Notes: generated by a model from the sequence alone, not told the origin. 64,000 nucleotides of DNA from Saprospiraceae bacterium UBA7687 (GCA_002482845.1 DLGT01000140.1:2001-66000); one strand, 5' to 3'; positions 8,023 through 17,509 are shown, counted from the first letter of the stretch. Numbers and translations: made by a program.

Positions 8023-8090
8023 TGAACTATGTTTTTAATTATAAGTCAAAAGTAGGGTCTTCCTGAAGTGTGTACAAAAACTTGTGACCG

Positions 8091-8120
8091 AACTGTTGAA
8101 TATGGAGGATGAGTTGTGAG
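8091..8120 (-). promoter_or_regulatory. Candidate LytTR-type operator upstream of the DUF2141 gene
   Basis: Positions 8098-8118 are identical over 21 nt to 10963-10983, which lies upstream of the TonB receptor. The shared block ends in GAGTTGTG. A weaker half-site (AACTGT) lies 21 bp before AGTTGT. Both copies lie 70-95 bp ahead of minus-strand genes. Identity between two otherwise unrelated intergenic regions points to a binding site; assignment to LytTR is an inference from the 21-bp half-site spacing. Confidence 0.5.
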
Positions 8121-8213
8121 AATTGGGAAAAATTATTGAAATCAACTTTTAACATTTACCAAAAAGGAACTATTCAAGCGGAAATTGGGTTGTATTTTCA
8201 ATAAAATCATATT

Positions 8214-8633
8214 ATGGGAATATTTAGACAAGAGGTGGAAATCATAAATGCAAATGATACGGCATTACTGAAAGCAGGCTATATAAAAGAATCAGAAGTT
8301 AGGCAAATGAAGGTGGAAATGATGGCGGACACAGGAGCGTATATGATTTGCATTAATGAAGAGTTGAAAAATCAGCTAGGCCTAGAAATAAATGATAGAC
8401 AGGAAGGTGTTCTAGCAAATGGAGATAGACATCTTTTTGATATTGCTGGACCTATAGAAATTCGTATTCATAATAGAAGGACAATATCTGAAGCTATTGT
8501 ATTGCCAGGTAATGCAGAGCCGCTTCTTGGTAGTATCCCTTTAGAAGCTATGGACTTATTGGTAGATCCCAAAATGGGGCAACTAGTTGTTCCTAAAGAT
8601 AGACCTTATATTGCTCAGACATTAATTTTGTGA
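8214..8633 (+). CDS. Small retropepsin-like (clan AA) aspartic protease
   Basis: A 139-residue cytosolic protein with the single-domain retropepsin fold: catalytic MMADTGAYMICIN (Asp39-Thr-Gly-Ala) after beta strands, the flap region GVLANGDRHLFDIAGPIEIRI, and the second hydrophobic-hydrophobic-Gly signature VLPGNAEPLLGSIPLEAMDLLVDP, where LLGSIPLE is the conserved psi-loop. Such proteins act as homodimers with one Asp from each subunit. Substrates in bacteria are mostly unknown. It is flanked by genes on the opposite strand and so is a single-gene unit. The TTTTCAATAAAATCATATT stretch upstream is AT-rich without a clear promoter box. Family confident; physiological target unknown. Confidence 0.88.
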   Translation: MGIFRQEVEIINANDTALLKAGYIKESEVRQMKVEMMADTGAYMICINEELKNQLGLEINDRQEGVLANGDRHLFDIAGPIEIRIHNRRTISEAIVLPGNAEPLLGSIPLEAMDLLVDPKMGQLVVPKDRPYIAQTLIL

Positions 8634-8739
8634 TAGACATTGGTATTACTAATTGATTCGATTAATAATGCTAAATCTATTTGACTTATTTTTTTAATTG
8701 CAGTGCCCTATATTAAGGGGCTTTATCTTAGCGAAAACA

Positions 8740-10893
8740 TTACAAATTATTCAATTGATTCTTGTTCTTATCAGCACTGATGGTCCAGAAAAATCCTAGG
8801 AATACAAACCGATCAGCAGGCTGCCCGATGGCACGTCTTTGGTATTGACCATCCATGTCTGGTGCATTGGCATATTGATACCCAAATACATTGTCGGTGC
8901 CTAAGATATTGGATACAGAAAAGTATAAAATCTTCTGTTGTGTAATCAAGTATGCCCAGTTGAAACTTAGGTTTTGAAAAGCTTTGGTTTTGCCATTCAT
9001 AAAGGTGTTTTCATTCGGATTATGGTATGGTCTTCCAGAGTTGATGGTGTAAGAAAAGCCGATTTGCGAAGTGAGTCTTTCGATCCAATGTTTAGTGACA
9101 ATCGAGAGTGTATGATCTGCAATAAAGGAAGGTGTGGTCTGCACAGGAAAGTTGTGGTAATCACGCTCAGAGTCAATGTATGAATATGAAATCCAGTAAT
9201 CCGTGTATTTGACTGTCTTGCTATCTCTCCAGAAAACATCGAAACCACGAGCATATCCACTACCGTTATTATTATAGATAGCATTGTATTGCGGACGTTC
9301 GGTATTGTATTTTATAAGACTGTTGTAATCCTTGATATAGGCTTCTGTACGAAGTAAACGTCCTTCTTTATTGTATTGATAATTGAGAATATAATGTTGG
9401 GCACGCTCAGAATTCACATTTTGATTGAATTTGACAATGTCTATGACAGGTGTTTGAGTGAAGTCACCAAAAGCAAAGGAAAACTGACTCAACTTAGATA
9501 CTTTATAAGCCATGGATGCACGTGGATTAAAGTGTATCTCGTCCAACAAATCATTTCTTGAAGCCCTACCGCCAACTTTGAAGGCTAGGTTTTTGCTTAA
9601 AAAAATGTCTGACTCGATGTAAGCTGCACCCAGATGATTGACATATCCCAAAGGGAAAGTTGCACCCATTACTTCCGTATATTTTTCATCAAAATCTGTG
9701 TAAAAGTAATCCAATCCACCATAAATCGAGATCCTATCCGAGATGGTTCGTGTGAGTTTTAGTTTGGCATGAACTGCATTTTCGGTGTTATTTAATTTGT
9801 CCTGATTGATATCAATTTTATTAGTTCCCTGACCAAAACTTATCCCTGAATGTATCATCCAATCTTGTCCCAATGTACCTTTGTATGTGATATTGCCATA
9901 AGTATTTGTATTTTTGAGTGCAAATCTTATTTTGTCCTTTTGATTGATGTCAGCTTCATTGATATCCAATCGAGAACCATCGAAAGCTGCATAAGCTCTC
10001 AAAAGACCATTTTTGAATTTATATCTATAGACGATTTCTCCACCACCTGATTGTACAGGTTTATTCCAATCTAAGTCTTGTGGCACGATTTTCTGATATG
10101 GTCCGAGATTGATATAAGACAAATTAAAGGTAACGGATTGTTTGTCCCATTTTTTTGTTTTTCCTAGTCCAAGACCTACCGTCATTAAAGAGATATCCGT
10201 TTGATTTTGAGTAGGTTCGGCTATGGTGTTTAAGGATAAGACGCTGGACAATGCTTCGCCATATTCGGCACTGTATCCACCTGTGGAAAACGACACACCA
10301 TTAAATAAAAAAGGTGAAAAACGACTTCGTGTTGGCGTATTATTGGCTGTAGGTCCATAAGGTTGTGCGACTCGCATACCATCAACGAATGTCTGTGTTT
10401 CATTGGCTTCACCACCTCTGACAAACAATCTTCCATCTTCGCCGACAGTCTGTGTACCTGGCAAAGTTGTCAAAGCTCCGATGATATCTCCTGCTGCACC
10501 TGCAGTTGTGACAATGTCGAGTGGTTTTAGGACAGATACCCGTGCTTTGTCGCCTGCTTCAAAAGTTCCAGCCGTAATGACGACAGCATATAGGGAAGTC
10601 ACACTTTCCTTTAACTTGACGGTTAGTCCAGACAAAGTAGACACATCAGCTGTTTTTTTGAATGTTTCGTAAGAGAGATAGCTGATGACAAGTGTTCGGA
10701 CACCAGTTTCAGACGTTTTGAACTGAAAGTCTCCATTTTCGTCTGTAACTGACCCATCATAACTACCTTCGATAAATACATTGGCTCCGATGATGGCGGC
10801 ACCTTGCTGGTCCAAGACTCGACCTTTTATGTCTGATTGTGCAATGATGGCTGAGCTACAAGAGAAGAAAAGAATAAAAAGTATTTGCTGCAT
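8740..10893 (-). CDS. TonB-dependent outer-membrane receptor with carboxypeptidase-like domain
   Basis: A 717-residue receptor with signal peptide MQQILFILFFSCSSAIIAQ, then a carboxypeptidase regulatory-like beta-sandwich (residues 20-105, SDIKGRVLDQQGAAIIGANVFIEG...), a plug (about 115-220, GALTTLPGTQTVGEDGRLFVRGGEANETQTFVDG) and a 22-strand barrel ending near the C-terminus. Substrate cannot be read from sequence; the plug variant resembles receptors for small peptides or metal complexes. It has no SusD partner. It is a single transcription unit, and the sequence at 10954-10984 upstream carries a 21-bp-spaced AGTTGT repeat, a candidate LytTR operator. Confidence 0.93.
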   Translation of the reverse strand: MQQILFILFFSCSSAIIAQSDIKGRVLDQQGAAIIGANVFIEGSYDGSVTDENGDFQFKTSETGVRTLVISYLSYETFKKTADVSTLSGLTVKLKESVTSLYAVVITAGTFEAGDKARVSVLKPLDIVTTAGAAGDIIGALTTLPGTQTVGEDGRLFVRGGEANETQTFVDGMRVAQPYGPTANNTPTRSRFSPFLFNGVSFSTGGYSAEYGEALSSVLSLNTIAEPTQNQTDISLMTVGLGLGKTKKWDKQSVTFNLSYINLGPYQKIVPQDLDWNKPVQSGGGEIVYRYKFKNGLLRAYAAFDGSRLDINEADINQKDKIRFALKNTNTYGNITYKGTLGQDWMIHSGISFGQGTNKIDINQDKLNNTENAVHAKLKLTRTISDRISIYGGLDYFYTDFDEKYTEVMGATFPLGYVNHLGAAYIESDIFLSKNLAFKVGGRASRNDLLDEIHFNPRASMAYKVSKLSQFSFAFGDFTQTPVIDIVKFNQNVNSERAQHYILNYQYNKEGRLLRTEAYIKDYNSLIKYNTERPQYNAIYNNNGSGYARGFDVFWRDSKTVKYTDYWISYSYIDSERDYHNFPVQTTPSFIADHTLSIVTKHWIERLTSQIGFSYTINSGRPYHNPNENTFMNGKTKAFQNLSFNWAYLITQQKILYFSVSNILGTDNVFGYQYANAPDMDGQYQRRAIGQPADRFVFLGFFWTISADKNKNQLNNL

Positions 10894-11294
10894 GATATCT
10901 TAATTATAACACAAAGGTGATTTAAACCACATTGATGATCAAAAAAAATGGACTCAGTTGTAGAATATGGAGGATGAGTTGTGGCTGGGATGTAAGTTTT
11001 TAAGATTATCAAAATTATGTTTGAGAGATGGGCAAAATAAGAATGGGATAAAATTGTTTGTCTTCTATTTAAAAGTCATTTGCAGCCAAATCTATCTTTA
11101 TATTATACATCGGGATGGAGATATTATAATTTTAAGCCAAACCTATAAATTATTTGATGTGTGTTGTTTTCTTGTTTGATTTTTCAGGAAAATATTATGG
11201 AAGGTTCTTTTTCTGATTTATCTTTGCCGAGTGGAATTTGACAAAGCATTTTATCTATGATAAAAAATAATTATAAATTAAAGTAACATAATAC
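10894..11294. other. Intergenic region between divergent genes
   Basis: Divergent intergenic region of 401 bp between a TonB receptor (minus) and a WG-repeat protein (plus). It contains the candidate LytTR operator at 10954-10984. The remainder is AT-rich and without a credible ORF; short ORFs here lack ribosome-binding context and family features. No hairpin of note. Confidence 0.6.
10954..10984 (-). promoter_or_regulatory. Candidate LytTR-type operator upstream of the TonB receptor
   Basis: Two AGTTGT words start at 10956 and 10977, exactly 21 bp apart, within CAGTTGTAG and GAGTTGTGG. LytTR proteins bind pairs of 9-bp direct repeats separated by about 12 bp, so spacing and GTT core fit. 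The flanking 21 nt (10963-10983) are identical to those ahead of the DUF2141 gene. Confidence 0.5.
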
Positions 11295-12920
11295 ATGATT
11301 TTCCAAAATTTTTCAAGAGGATTTACACTCTTTCTTTTGTGTCTAGCCAATTTAACTTCTGCACAAAAAGAAAATTATAACGGAATTAAATTCATAAAAC
11401 CATCCAAATGTTCAATAGAAGCGAAGGCTACACAAATTGAACCATCTGATTTTAAACATGAAATGACCGAATTTGGTCAAGTCATATTTTCCGATAATTA
11501 TATTGATGACAAATCAGTACGAAAATGTGGATTTATTTCAAAGACGGGGGGATTTATTCTCCCTAAGATTTTTAATTCCATAAATATATGGGATAAAACC
11601 CCAAATTTGGCTTTTGTCAAACTCAATCCGACTTACTCGATTTATGACATTCAGCGTCAAAAGTGGTTAAGATCATTCGACCAAATCTCAATCCCGGCTC
11701 AGGACCTAAATTATTTTATAGTAAGTAAAAATGAAGATTATTTTCTATTGGATAAAGAATGCAACGAAGTTTTGCATAAATCTGGTTACGAATTAACTAC
11801 TTTGGTTACTAACGATTTAATTATTGTTAAAAATAAAATGACCAAATTATATGGTGTTTTTAGTTTAGAAAAGAAGAAATTTATAATCGATGATAAATTT
11901 ACTTTAATAAATAAGCCAGATAAATTTGATGCATTTATTGTTTCAAATCATAAACTTAAGTTACTATATGATTTTATTGGAAATCAAATGACAAAAGAAA
12001 AATATCTTGAATATAGTCATTTACACAATACTGATATCTGTGCTCTTCAAACCTTAAATAACGAAATAATTATTTTAAATAGTAATGGGAAAGTCATAGA
12101 CTCTAAATTACAGGATTCATTATTTAAAACTGCATTTAAATCTTTCAAAGGCCAGAATATTGAAGGGAAAAAGTACTATTCCGAAAAAAGGTTCTCTACA
12201 GAAGGTAAAAAGCAATTTTATATAGCAATGAATTCAAATGGGAAATATGGAATTTTAAACAGTCACAAAAAAGATATTGTGCCTTTTGAATATGATTATA
12301 TTGAAGCAAGGAGCAATATTGTAATTTTAAACAAAGATGAACAATTTGAACTTTTAGATATCACTAAAGATACCATTCAATCAAACAGGAAACTAAATAA
12401 CGAAAGAATTTTCGAAAGCGTTTGTGGGCTTTTTATGACCAATGGTGAGCTGTATGAACCTATAGGCAGAAAATTAATGTTACCGGATCCAATAAAATAC
12501 ATGAAAAGAATATTACATGATAACAGTTTAAAAGAGTCTTATATTGTTCAAGATAAGACAGGGAAATGGAGTATGTATTCACCAAATAATAAGATTACTA
12601 CTGTTAAATATGATAAGATTACTTCTTATAGTGAAGCTCAAGCAAATGATTTCCAACCATTAATGTATGTAAATTATTGCGCCAATGGTTTATGGGGATT
12701 GTGTGATTTAAAAGGCAATGAGATTATAAAACCAATGTTTGAAGAAATCATTAGAACTGATTTCGATTATTTAGTAGTAAAAAGTAAAAATAAACATGGA
12801 ATATACAATGTAAAAACGAAGCAATATATTTTTGAGCCTACATATGATTTTATAATGTTTGTCTCTCCATATAAATATTATGCAGAAAAAGATGGCGAGC
12901 AGTTATATTTAACTTTTTAG
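11295..12920 (+). CDS. WG-repeat secreted protein
   Basis: A 541-residue protein with signal peptide (residues 1-23, FTLFLLCLANLTSAQ) and several WG (PF14903-type) beta repeats, for example KCGFISKTGGFILPKIFNSI, NGKYGILNSHKKDIVPFEYDYIEA, NGLWGLCDLKGNEIIKPMFEEI and NKHGIYNVKTKQYIFEPTYDFI. The repeats probably form a beta solenoid or propeller on the cell surface or in the periplasm. No enzymatic motif or T9SS tail is seen. The pentapeptide-repeat gene follows 35 bp downstream on the same strand, and base composition is more AT-rich than neighbours. Function unknown. Confidence 0.82.
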   Translation: MIFQNFSRGFTLFLLCLANLTSAQKENYNGIKFIKPSKCSIEAKATQIEPSDFKHEMTEFGQVIFSDNYIDDKSVRKCGFISKTGGFILPKIFNSINIWDKTPNLAFVKLNPTYSIYDIQRQKWLRSFDQISIPAQDLNYFIVSKNEDYFLLDKECNEVLHKSGYELTTLVTNDLIIVKNKMTKLYGVFSLEKKKFIIDDKFTLINKPDKFDAFIVSNHKLKLLYDFIGNQMTKEKYLEYSHLHNTDICALQTLNNEIIILNSNGKVIDSKLQDSLFKTAFKSFKGQNIEGKKYYSEKRFSTEGKKQFYIAMNSNGKYGILNSHKKDIVPFEYDYIEARSNIVILNKDEQFELLDITKDTIQSNRKLNNERIFESVCGLFMTNGELYEPIGRKLMLPDPIKYMKRILHDNSLKESYIVQDKTGKWSMYSPNNKITTVKYDKITSYSEAQANDFQPLMYVNYCANGLWGLCDLKGNEIIKPMFEEIIRTDFDYLVVKSKNKHGIYNVKTKQYIFEPTYDFIMFVSPYKYYAEKDGEQLYLTF

Positions 12921-12955
12921 CTGAATAAATACTTTTATTTAAGACAAATTTCACC

Positions 12956-13321
12956 ATGACAAATTTTGCTAAAACCATTTTGGAAGAATATCGGAACGGA
13001 AAGCGATATTTTCATGATTTGGACTTAGAAAATGAAAATTTTGATGACCAAGATCTTCAAGATATTATTTTTGAAAATTGTTTTTTATACTCAAGTTTCA
13101 GAAGAGCTAACTTAAGGAATTCCAAATTTATAAATGGCAATATCAAAACATGTGACTTTACAGAGGCCAATTTGACAAATGCGTATTTCGAAAATCTTGC
13201 AGTAGAAGGAGCACAGTTTGCAAGAGCAAATTTTGAAGGAATTTATTTTGATAATAATTGGGCTTATGGTCAAATTGTTACTAAAGCGCACTTTGATGAA
13301 TTCATAAAGGATTATGAATGA
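12956..13321 (+). CDS. Pentapeptide-repeat protein
   Basis: A 121-residue cytosolic protein without signal peptide. Residues about 25-100 carry degenerate A(D/N)LxX pentapeptides: FENCFLYSSFRRANLRNSKFINGNIKTCDFTEANLTNAYFENLAVEGAQFARANFEGIYF, with Leu/Phe at the central position every five residues, which forms a right-handed quadrilateral beta helix. Short pentapeptide proteins can mimic DNA or act as scaffolds, but nothing here says which. It probably shares a transcript with the WG-repeat gene, 35 bp upstream. Confidence 0.85.
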   Translation: MTNFAKTILEEYRNGKRYFHDLDLENENFDDQDLQDIIFENCFLYSSFRRANLRNSKFINGNIKTCDFTEANLTNAYFENLAVEGAQFARANFEGIYFDNNWAYGQIVTKAHFDEFIKDYE

Positions 13322-13717
13322 AAAGCAAGTTTTGGAGCCAAATCTTAATGATTTATGCATATTTGACAGTAAATATTAAATATTTCAGCCAAAAGTATAA
13401 TGTTAATTCGATTTAGGCAATTTGCAACTTCGAGACGATATTTTATAGAGTAGAACCTAACTCAAAAACAAAGAGCAAACCATCTTATACCATACCTTTT
13501 TCGGGTTAGTTCCTGGTATTTGTATGGACGAATTGCAAATTCTATATGTACGAGATCGAAGTTACAAACTTCGACCATCAAGTGATTGTCAAAAACTTAT
13601 TCAAAATTAACCTCCATGAAATCATAGATTTTTCAGTACTCCGTGTTTTAATGGATGGTATGGAAAAGGTTTAACTATACTTTTGTTGATCTTTATTTTC
13701 ATAATAAAAAATCAAGC
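13322..13717. other. Intergenic region with palindromes
   Basis: A 396-bp gap without credible coding sequence. It contains the motif ACGATATTTTATAGA (13435-13449, repeated at 28232-28246) directly after a GCAACTTCGAG stretch, and the covarying palindrome at 13554-13579. These look like dispersed short palindromic elements rather than promoters. Confidence 0.6.
13554..13579. repeat. Covarying palindrome, copy A
   Basis: A 26-nt near-perfect hairpin: arms GATCGAAGTT and AACTTCGACC around ACA. Its reverse complement matches 34956-34981 at 24 of 26 positions. The two differences (T-A pair here, C-G pair there) sit opposite each other in the stem, so pairing is preserved. This indicates that the structure, not the exact sequence, is maintained. 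Confidence 0.7.
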
Positions 13718-16700
13718 ATGAAAACTTATCAGTTATTGTCTTTCATTTTATGGACGATTTTATTACAAATTTATGCAACGAATATACACAGTCAAAATGC
13801 TGAAGTAACCAATGGGCTCAAAACATTTAAAGTACTTCATAATGTCAATAGTGTATCGTTAGCAGATACTGCCATTGGCATTAGTAATTTAATGACTGGT
13901 AATGCTGCACTGCACTCACAAATATACGGTACGTTTAATAATCTCAATAAAATGGGGAATGGTAATGCATTTGGGACTTATAATAAAGTAAAGGGTAATA
14001 CTATAAATTCAAGTGTAGGTAATTATAATTTTTTGGATGGAATAGGATCAGGACCAAAGTTTGGGTCTTACAATTATCTGAACAGTAACTCTGGTAATTT
14101 TTTTGGTACTTATAATTATCTTACAGGAACATCTAATGATGAGATTAACGGCGTTTTTACCAAAATAGATAATAGTGGAAGTGGAGCACATTATGCTATC
14201 AACACTGAGCTATCTGGTAATGGTATCGGTTTGCAAACTGGCATCGAACAAGAAATATCCAATAATGGGACTGCAACGCATAGAGGCATTCGAAATGTTT
14301 TAAGTGGTAACGCTTCGATGGGAACGGGTACTGCTGCTCAATACGGGATAGATCAGGAAATATCTAACTCAGGAAATGGGGAACACCTTGGTATTTATAA
14401 TCTACTGAATGGCATAGGGTCAGGGCTGCATATTGGTATCAAAAACGATATTGTTGGCCCTGGTGAAGGCATGCAAGGAGGAATCTTTAATTCCATTAAT
14501 AGTAGTAGTGCTAGTCAAAAATTTGGGATAAGCAATAGCTTAATAGGGACAGGTAATGGTAGTGCATATGGAAGTGAGAATAATATTTTAAATACTGGAG
14601 ATGGTCTACATATTGGAAATAAGAATAGCTTAAATGGATCAGGGAATGGTACACATTATGCAGTTCATAATACGCTTTTTGGAAATGGTACTGGCGAGCA
14701 ATATGGGAATTACCTCTCCATCTCTAATACCGGCAATGCAACGCATCATGGAATGAAAAATGTACTCTCTGGTACGGGTTCAGGCATTCATTATGGAATT
14801 GAAAATGAAATGAATGGATCTGGATCTGGGATTCATTATGGGATAAACAATGAACTTACAGGAATGGGGACTGGCAATCAATATGGCATAAATCAAATCA
14901 TCTCAAATTCTGGTCCTGGGCATCATTACGGCGTTTATACTACTTTAACTGGAGCTGGCGCTGGCAATCATTTTGGGACTTCTAATGTTTTAGGTGGTAG
15001 TGGTACTGGTACACATTTTGGAACCTACAATAGTTTGGCTGTTGCTTCTCCTTCTGCACTCAAAGGTGTATTTAATACTATAGCAGGCAATGGTTCAGGT
15101 CAGCATACTGCCACTGAAAATTTGCTGACTGGTGCTGGTATTGGCGAACAGTTAGGCACAAGTACAGAAATTTCTAACACAGGAAATGGAGTCCACAAAA
15201 CAGTCAAAAATATCTTAAATGGAAGTGGTTCTGGAGTACATACTGGTGTGGAAAATACCCTGAGCGGTGTGGGGACAGGTATCCAAATAGGAAGTAATAA
15301 CACCATTACGAATACGGGCAGCGCGCCACATTATGGAACCATGAATGAATTGTCTGGTAATGGCACAGGTATCCAATATGGCACCTATACGGATATCAAT
15401 ACTGGAATGGCCGCAGCCCAATTTGGTAATTATAACAATTTACTTGCTGGCCTAAATAATAATATGGTCATCACAGGAATGTTAAATAATCTAGACCATC
15501 ATGGCTCTGGATTGTCAAAAGGCGTTTATAATTTTATCAACCACATTGGTACAGGACAAAGTATTGCTACACATAATCAAATTAATGCCTTGAGTGCCAA
15601 TAAGCAAGTAGGTACAAAAAATGAGATATATGGAGAGGCAAGTGCTACGGGAATACACATGGCCATTGAAAATACTATTAATACGGAGGCAGGAGAAAAT
15701 TATGGTATGTTCAGCCAGATGGAAGGATCTTCTAATGCAGCCCAAATTGGTGTCCTGCACAATATTAATGTCGTAGGGAATGGTACACATTATGGTATTC
15801 AAAACAATATAGTAAACAATGGAAATGGTGACCATAGAGGCACTTTTAATTATCTATCTGGATCTGGTACTGGCATACATTATGGTACTTTCAATAGCAT
15901 CAATAGCATCGGAAGTGGGGATAAGTATGGCACTTACAACGTTATATTCGGCACATCTACGATGGGTAAAAATATAGCAGGTTTTTTTAATGCTGGAGGA
16001 GGGAGTGAAGCTTATGCCGCCATCTTTGCCAAAGGAAAAATAATTATGAATGATTTTAATACTGACAGTGATCTCCAAGTAAAATCGCAGTTATTTGACA
16101 ATATGTTGTTGGTAGATGCAAGCCAAAACAGAATTGGCATTAGGACAGCCAATCCACAAGATGTTTTACATGTGAATTCATCTGCATCAGAAAGTGCTTT
16201 TCATGTAGAAGTAGGAGGGAATACTAAATTTAGGGTACATTCCAATGGAAGTATTTCTATAGGGTCAAATAATACTGGTGTTAGTGCCAATGATGCTTAT
16301 TTTGACAATCAAGTTGGATTCGGAGTGGATGCGCCTACCTATCGGATTGAACTAGAAAATAATACTGCAAATGGACAGGGTAGAGGAAGGGCATTTGCTT
16401 GGGATGTTTATTCTGACCAAAGGGTGAAAAAGGAAGTTAAATCGCTCACTTATGGTTTGACAGAATTGATGAAAATGAATCCTGTCAGTTATCATCATCA
16501 TGCTAGCTCGTTTGAAAATGGTGCACTTACCATCAAAAATGAATACGCCAAAGCTATAGGTTTCATAGCGCAAGAAATGTATGACATCATACCTGAAGTG
16601 GTTTCCAAACCAAAAGATGAGCAGGTGGATCTTTGGTCGATGGATTATGAAAAAATAATACCAGTTCTCGTAAATTCCATAAAGGAACAACAAAAACAAA

Positions 16701-16810
16701 TCATGGCACAACAGGAGAAAGTAAAAGATCTAGAACTGACTTTGAAATCGTATGACGCTAAATTAGAAGCTTTAGAAGCTAAATTAGAAGCAAGACTTAA
16801 AGAAAATTGA
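13718..16810 (+). CDS. Giant 15-residue-repeat surface protein with C-terminal S74 chaperone domain
   Basis: 1030 residues from ATG-13718: signal peptide (LLSFILWTILLQIYATNIHSQ), then about 45 tandem 15-residue units of pattern HYGxxNxLxGxGxGx (residues about 50-760), a linker (MLLVDASQNRIGIRTANPQDVLHVN, typical of bacteroidete fibre proteins) and a C-terminal Peptidase_S74 domain beginning SDQRVKKEVKSL. S74 domains trimerise, fold the preceding fibre and may cleave themselves at the Ser. The helical end (IKEQQKQIMAQQEKVKDLELTLKSY...) is a coiled coil, as in phage tail-spike chaperones. I infer a trimeric beta-helical adhesin or fibre on the cell surface. The upstream in-frame ATG-13655 precedes the signal peptide by 21 residues and is less likely. 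The regulator/kinase pair follows after 46 bp. Confidence 0.85.
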   Translation: MKTYQLLSFILWTILLQIYATNIHSQNAEVTNGLKTFKVLHNVNSVSLADTAIGISNLMTGNAALHSQIYGTFNNLNKMGNGNAFGTYNKVKGNTINSSVGNYNFLDGIGSGPKFGSYNYLNSNSGNFFGTYNYLTGTSNDEINGVFTKIDNSGSGAHYAINTELSGNGIGLQTGIEQEISNNGTATHRGIRNVLSGNASMGTGTAAQYGIDQEISNSGNGEHLGIYNLLNGIGSGLHIGIKNDIVGPGEGMQGGIFNSINSSSASQKFGISNSLIGTGNGSAYGSENNILNTGDGLHIGNKNSLNGSGNGTHYAVHNTLFGNGTGEQYGNYLSISNTGNATHHGMKNVLSGTGSGIHYGIENEMNGSGSGIHYGINNELTGMGTGNQYGINQIISNSGPGHHYGVYTTLTGAGAGNHFGTSNVLGGSGTGTHFGTYNSLAVASPSALKGVFNTIAGNGSGQHTATENLLTGAGIGEQLGTSTEISNTGNGVHKTVKNILNGSGSGVHTGVENTLSGVGTGIQIGSNNTITNTGSAPHYGTMNELSGNGTGIQYGTYTDINTGMAAAQFGNYNNLLAGLNNNMVITGMLNNLDHHGSGLSKGVYNFINHIGTGQSIATHNQINALSANKQVGTKNEIYGEASATGIHMAIENTINTEAGENYGMFSQMEGSSNAAQIGVLHNINVVGNGTHYGIQNNIVNNGNGDHRGTFNYLSGSGTGIHYGTFNSINSIGSGDKYGTYNVIFGTSTMGKNIAGFFNAGGGSEAYAAIFAKGKIIMNDFNTDSDLQVKSQLFDNMLLVDASQNRIGIRTANPQDVLHVNSSASESAFHVEVGGNTKFRVHSNGSISIGSNNTGVSANDAYFDNQVGFGVDAPTYRIELENNTANGQGRGRAFAWDVYSDQRVKKEVKSLTYGLTELMKMNPVSYHHHASSFENGALTIKNEYAKAIGFIAQEMYDIIPEVVSKPKDEQVDLWSMDYEKIIPVLVNSIKEQQKQIMAQQEKVKDLELTLKSYDAKLEALEAKLEARLKEN
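13890..15960 (+). repeat. 45-bp tandem repeats encoding HYGxxNxLxGxGxGx units
   Basis: Continuous array of about 45 units in a constant 45-bp (15-codon) register, with only a few insertions, for instance the five extra residues in GNASMGTGTAA around 14310-14330. Units differ at the wobble and x positions, so the array is old, not freshly expanded. Alternate units use two subtypes (NxLxGxGxG and QxISNxGxG). Confidence 0.85.
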
Positions 16811-16830
16811 TGGTAGAAATGCAAAATATT

Positions 16831-16838
16831 TATCTTTG
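16831..16838 (+). promoter_or_regulatory. TAnnTTTG promoter box before the response-regulator gene
   Basis: TATCTTTG matches the Bacteroidota sigma-ABfr -7 consensus TAnnTTTG, with a TTG 21 bp upstream (16807-16809). Transcription would begin about 7-10 nt later, just before the TTG start codon at 16857, giving a very short leader. The two-component genes can therefore be expressed separately from the S74 gene. Confidence 0.5.
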
Positions 16839-16856
16839 TAAAATAAAACACAAATT

Positions 16857-17504
16857 TTGATCAAGCTTTGTATTACGGACGATCATAAAATGGTGCTAGA
16901 AGGACTTCAACTCCTGTTGAATACCCATCCTGATATCCACATTGTACAATTATGTAATTCAGCCAATAGTTTATTAACCTATTTAAAAGTAGAGCAACCT
17001 GACGTTATTTTATTGGATATCAATATGCCTGAATTGAATGGTATAGAAGCCTGCAAAATCATCAAAAAGGAATATTCAAGTATCAAAATTATTGCCTTGT
17101 CCATGATCGCCGAGATTAACTTGGTCAAATTAATGTTGAAAAACGGAGCAGTAGGATACTTACATAAAAATGCTGGTCAAGATGAGATCATTTCAGCTAT
17201 TCATGATGTAGTGAATGGCAAACGATATTTGAGTTCTGAAATCAATGATTTACTTCTTCTTGCACAAAATAACATCCCGAAAATTTACAACTCACCATTT
17301 CCTAAACTTAGCAGACGTGAAGAAGAAATTCTCACTTTTATCCTTGATGAACTTACTACCAAAGAAATTTCGGATAAACTTTTTATTAGCTTTGGGACAG
17401 TAGAGACACATAGACGCAATATTATGATAAAACTAGGTGTAAAGAATACAGCAGGATTGGTCAGAGTAGCCTTAGAGTATGATATTATTAATAAAGATCA
17501 TTGA
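16857..17504 (+). CDS. NarL/FixJ-type response regulator
   Basis: A 215-residue regulator. The receiver domain has D8-D9, phosphoacceptor D54 in VILLDINMPELNG, a switch Ser in IALSMI and Lys in GYLHKNA. The C-terminal LuxR-type helix-turn-helix is LSRREEEILTFILDELTTKEISDKLFISFGTVETHRRNIMIKLGVKN. The start codon is TTG-16857: the first in-frame ATG would remove beta strand 1 and the acidic pair, and family alignment requires MIKLCITDDH. Its partner kinase starts 5 bp after the stop. Its position behind the S74 fibre gene suggests that it controls that gene or is controlled with it. Confidence 0.93.
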   Translation: MIKLCITDDHKMVLEGLQLLLNTHPDIHIVQLCNSANSLLTYLKVEQPDVILLDINMPELNGIEACKIIKKEYSSIKIIALSMIAEINLVKLMLKNGAVGYLHKNAGQDEIISAIHDVVNGKRYLSSEINDLLLLAQNNIPKIYNSPFPKLSRREEEILTFILDELTTKEISDKLFISFGTVETHRRNIMIKLGVKNTAGLVRVALEYDIINKDH

Positions 17505-17509
17505 ATTTT

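Noticed and set aside
14000..16000. Minus-strand ORFs of 68-106 codons within the fibre gene
   Set aside because: Shadows of the 45-bp repeats in the real gene.
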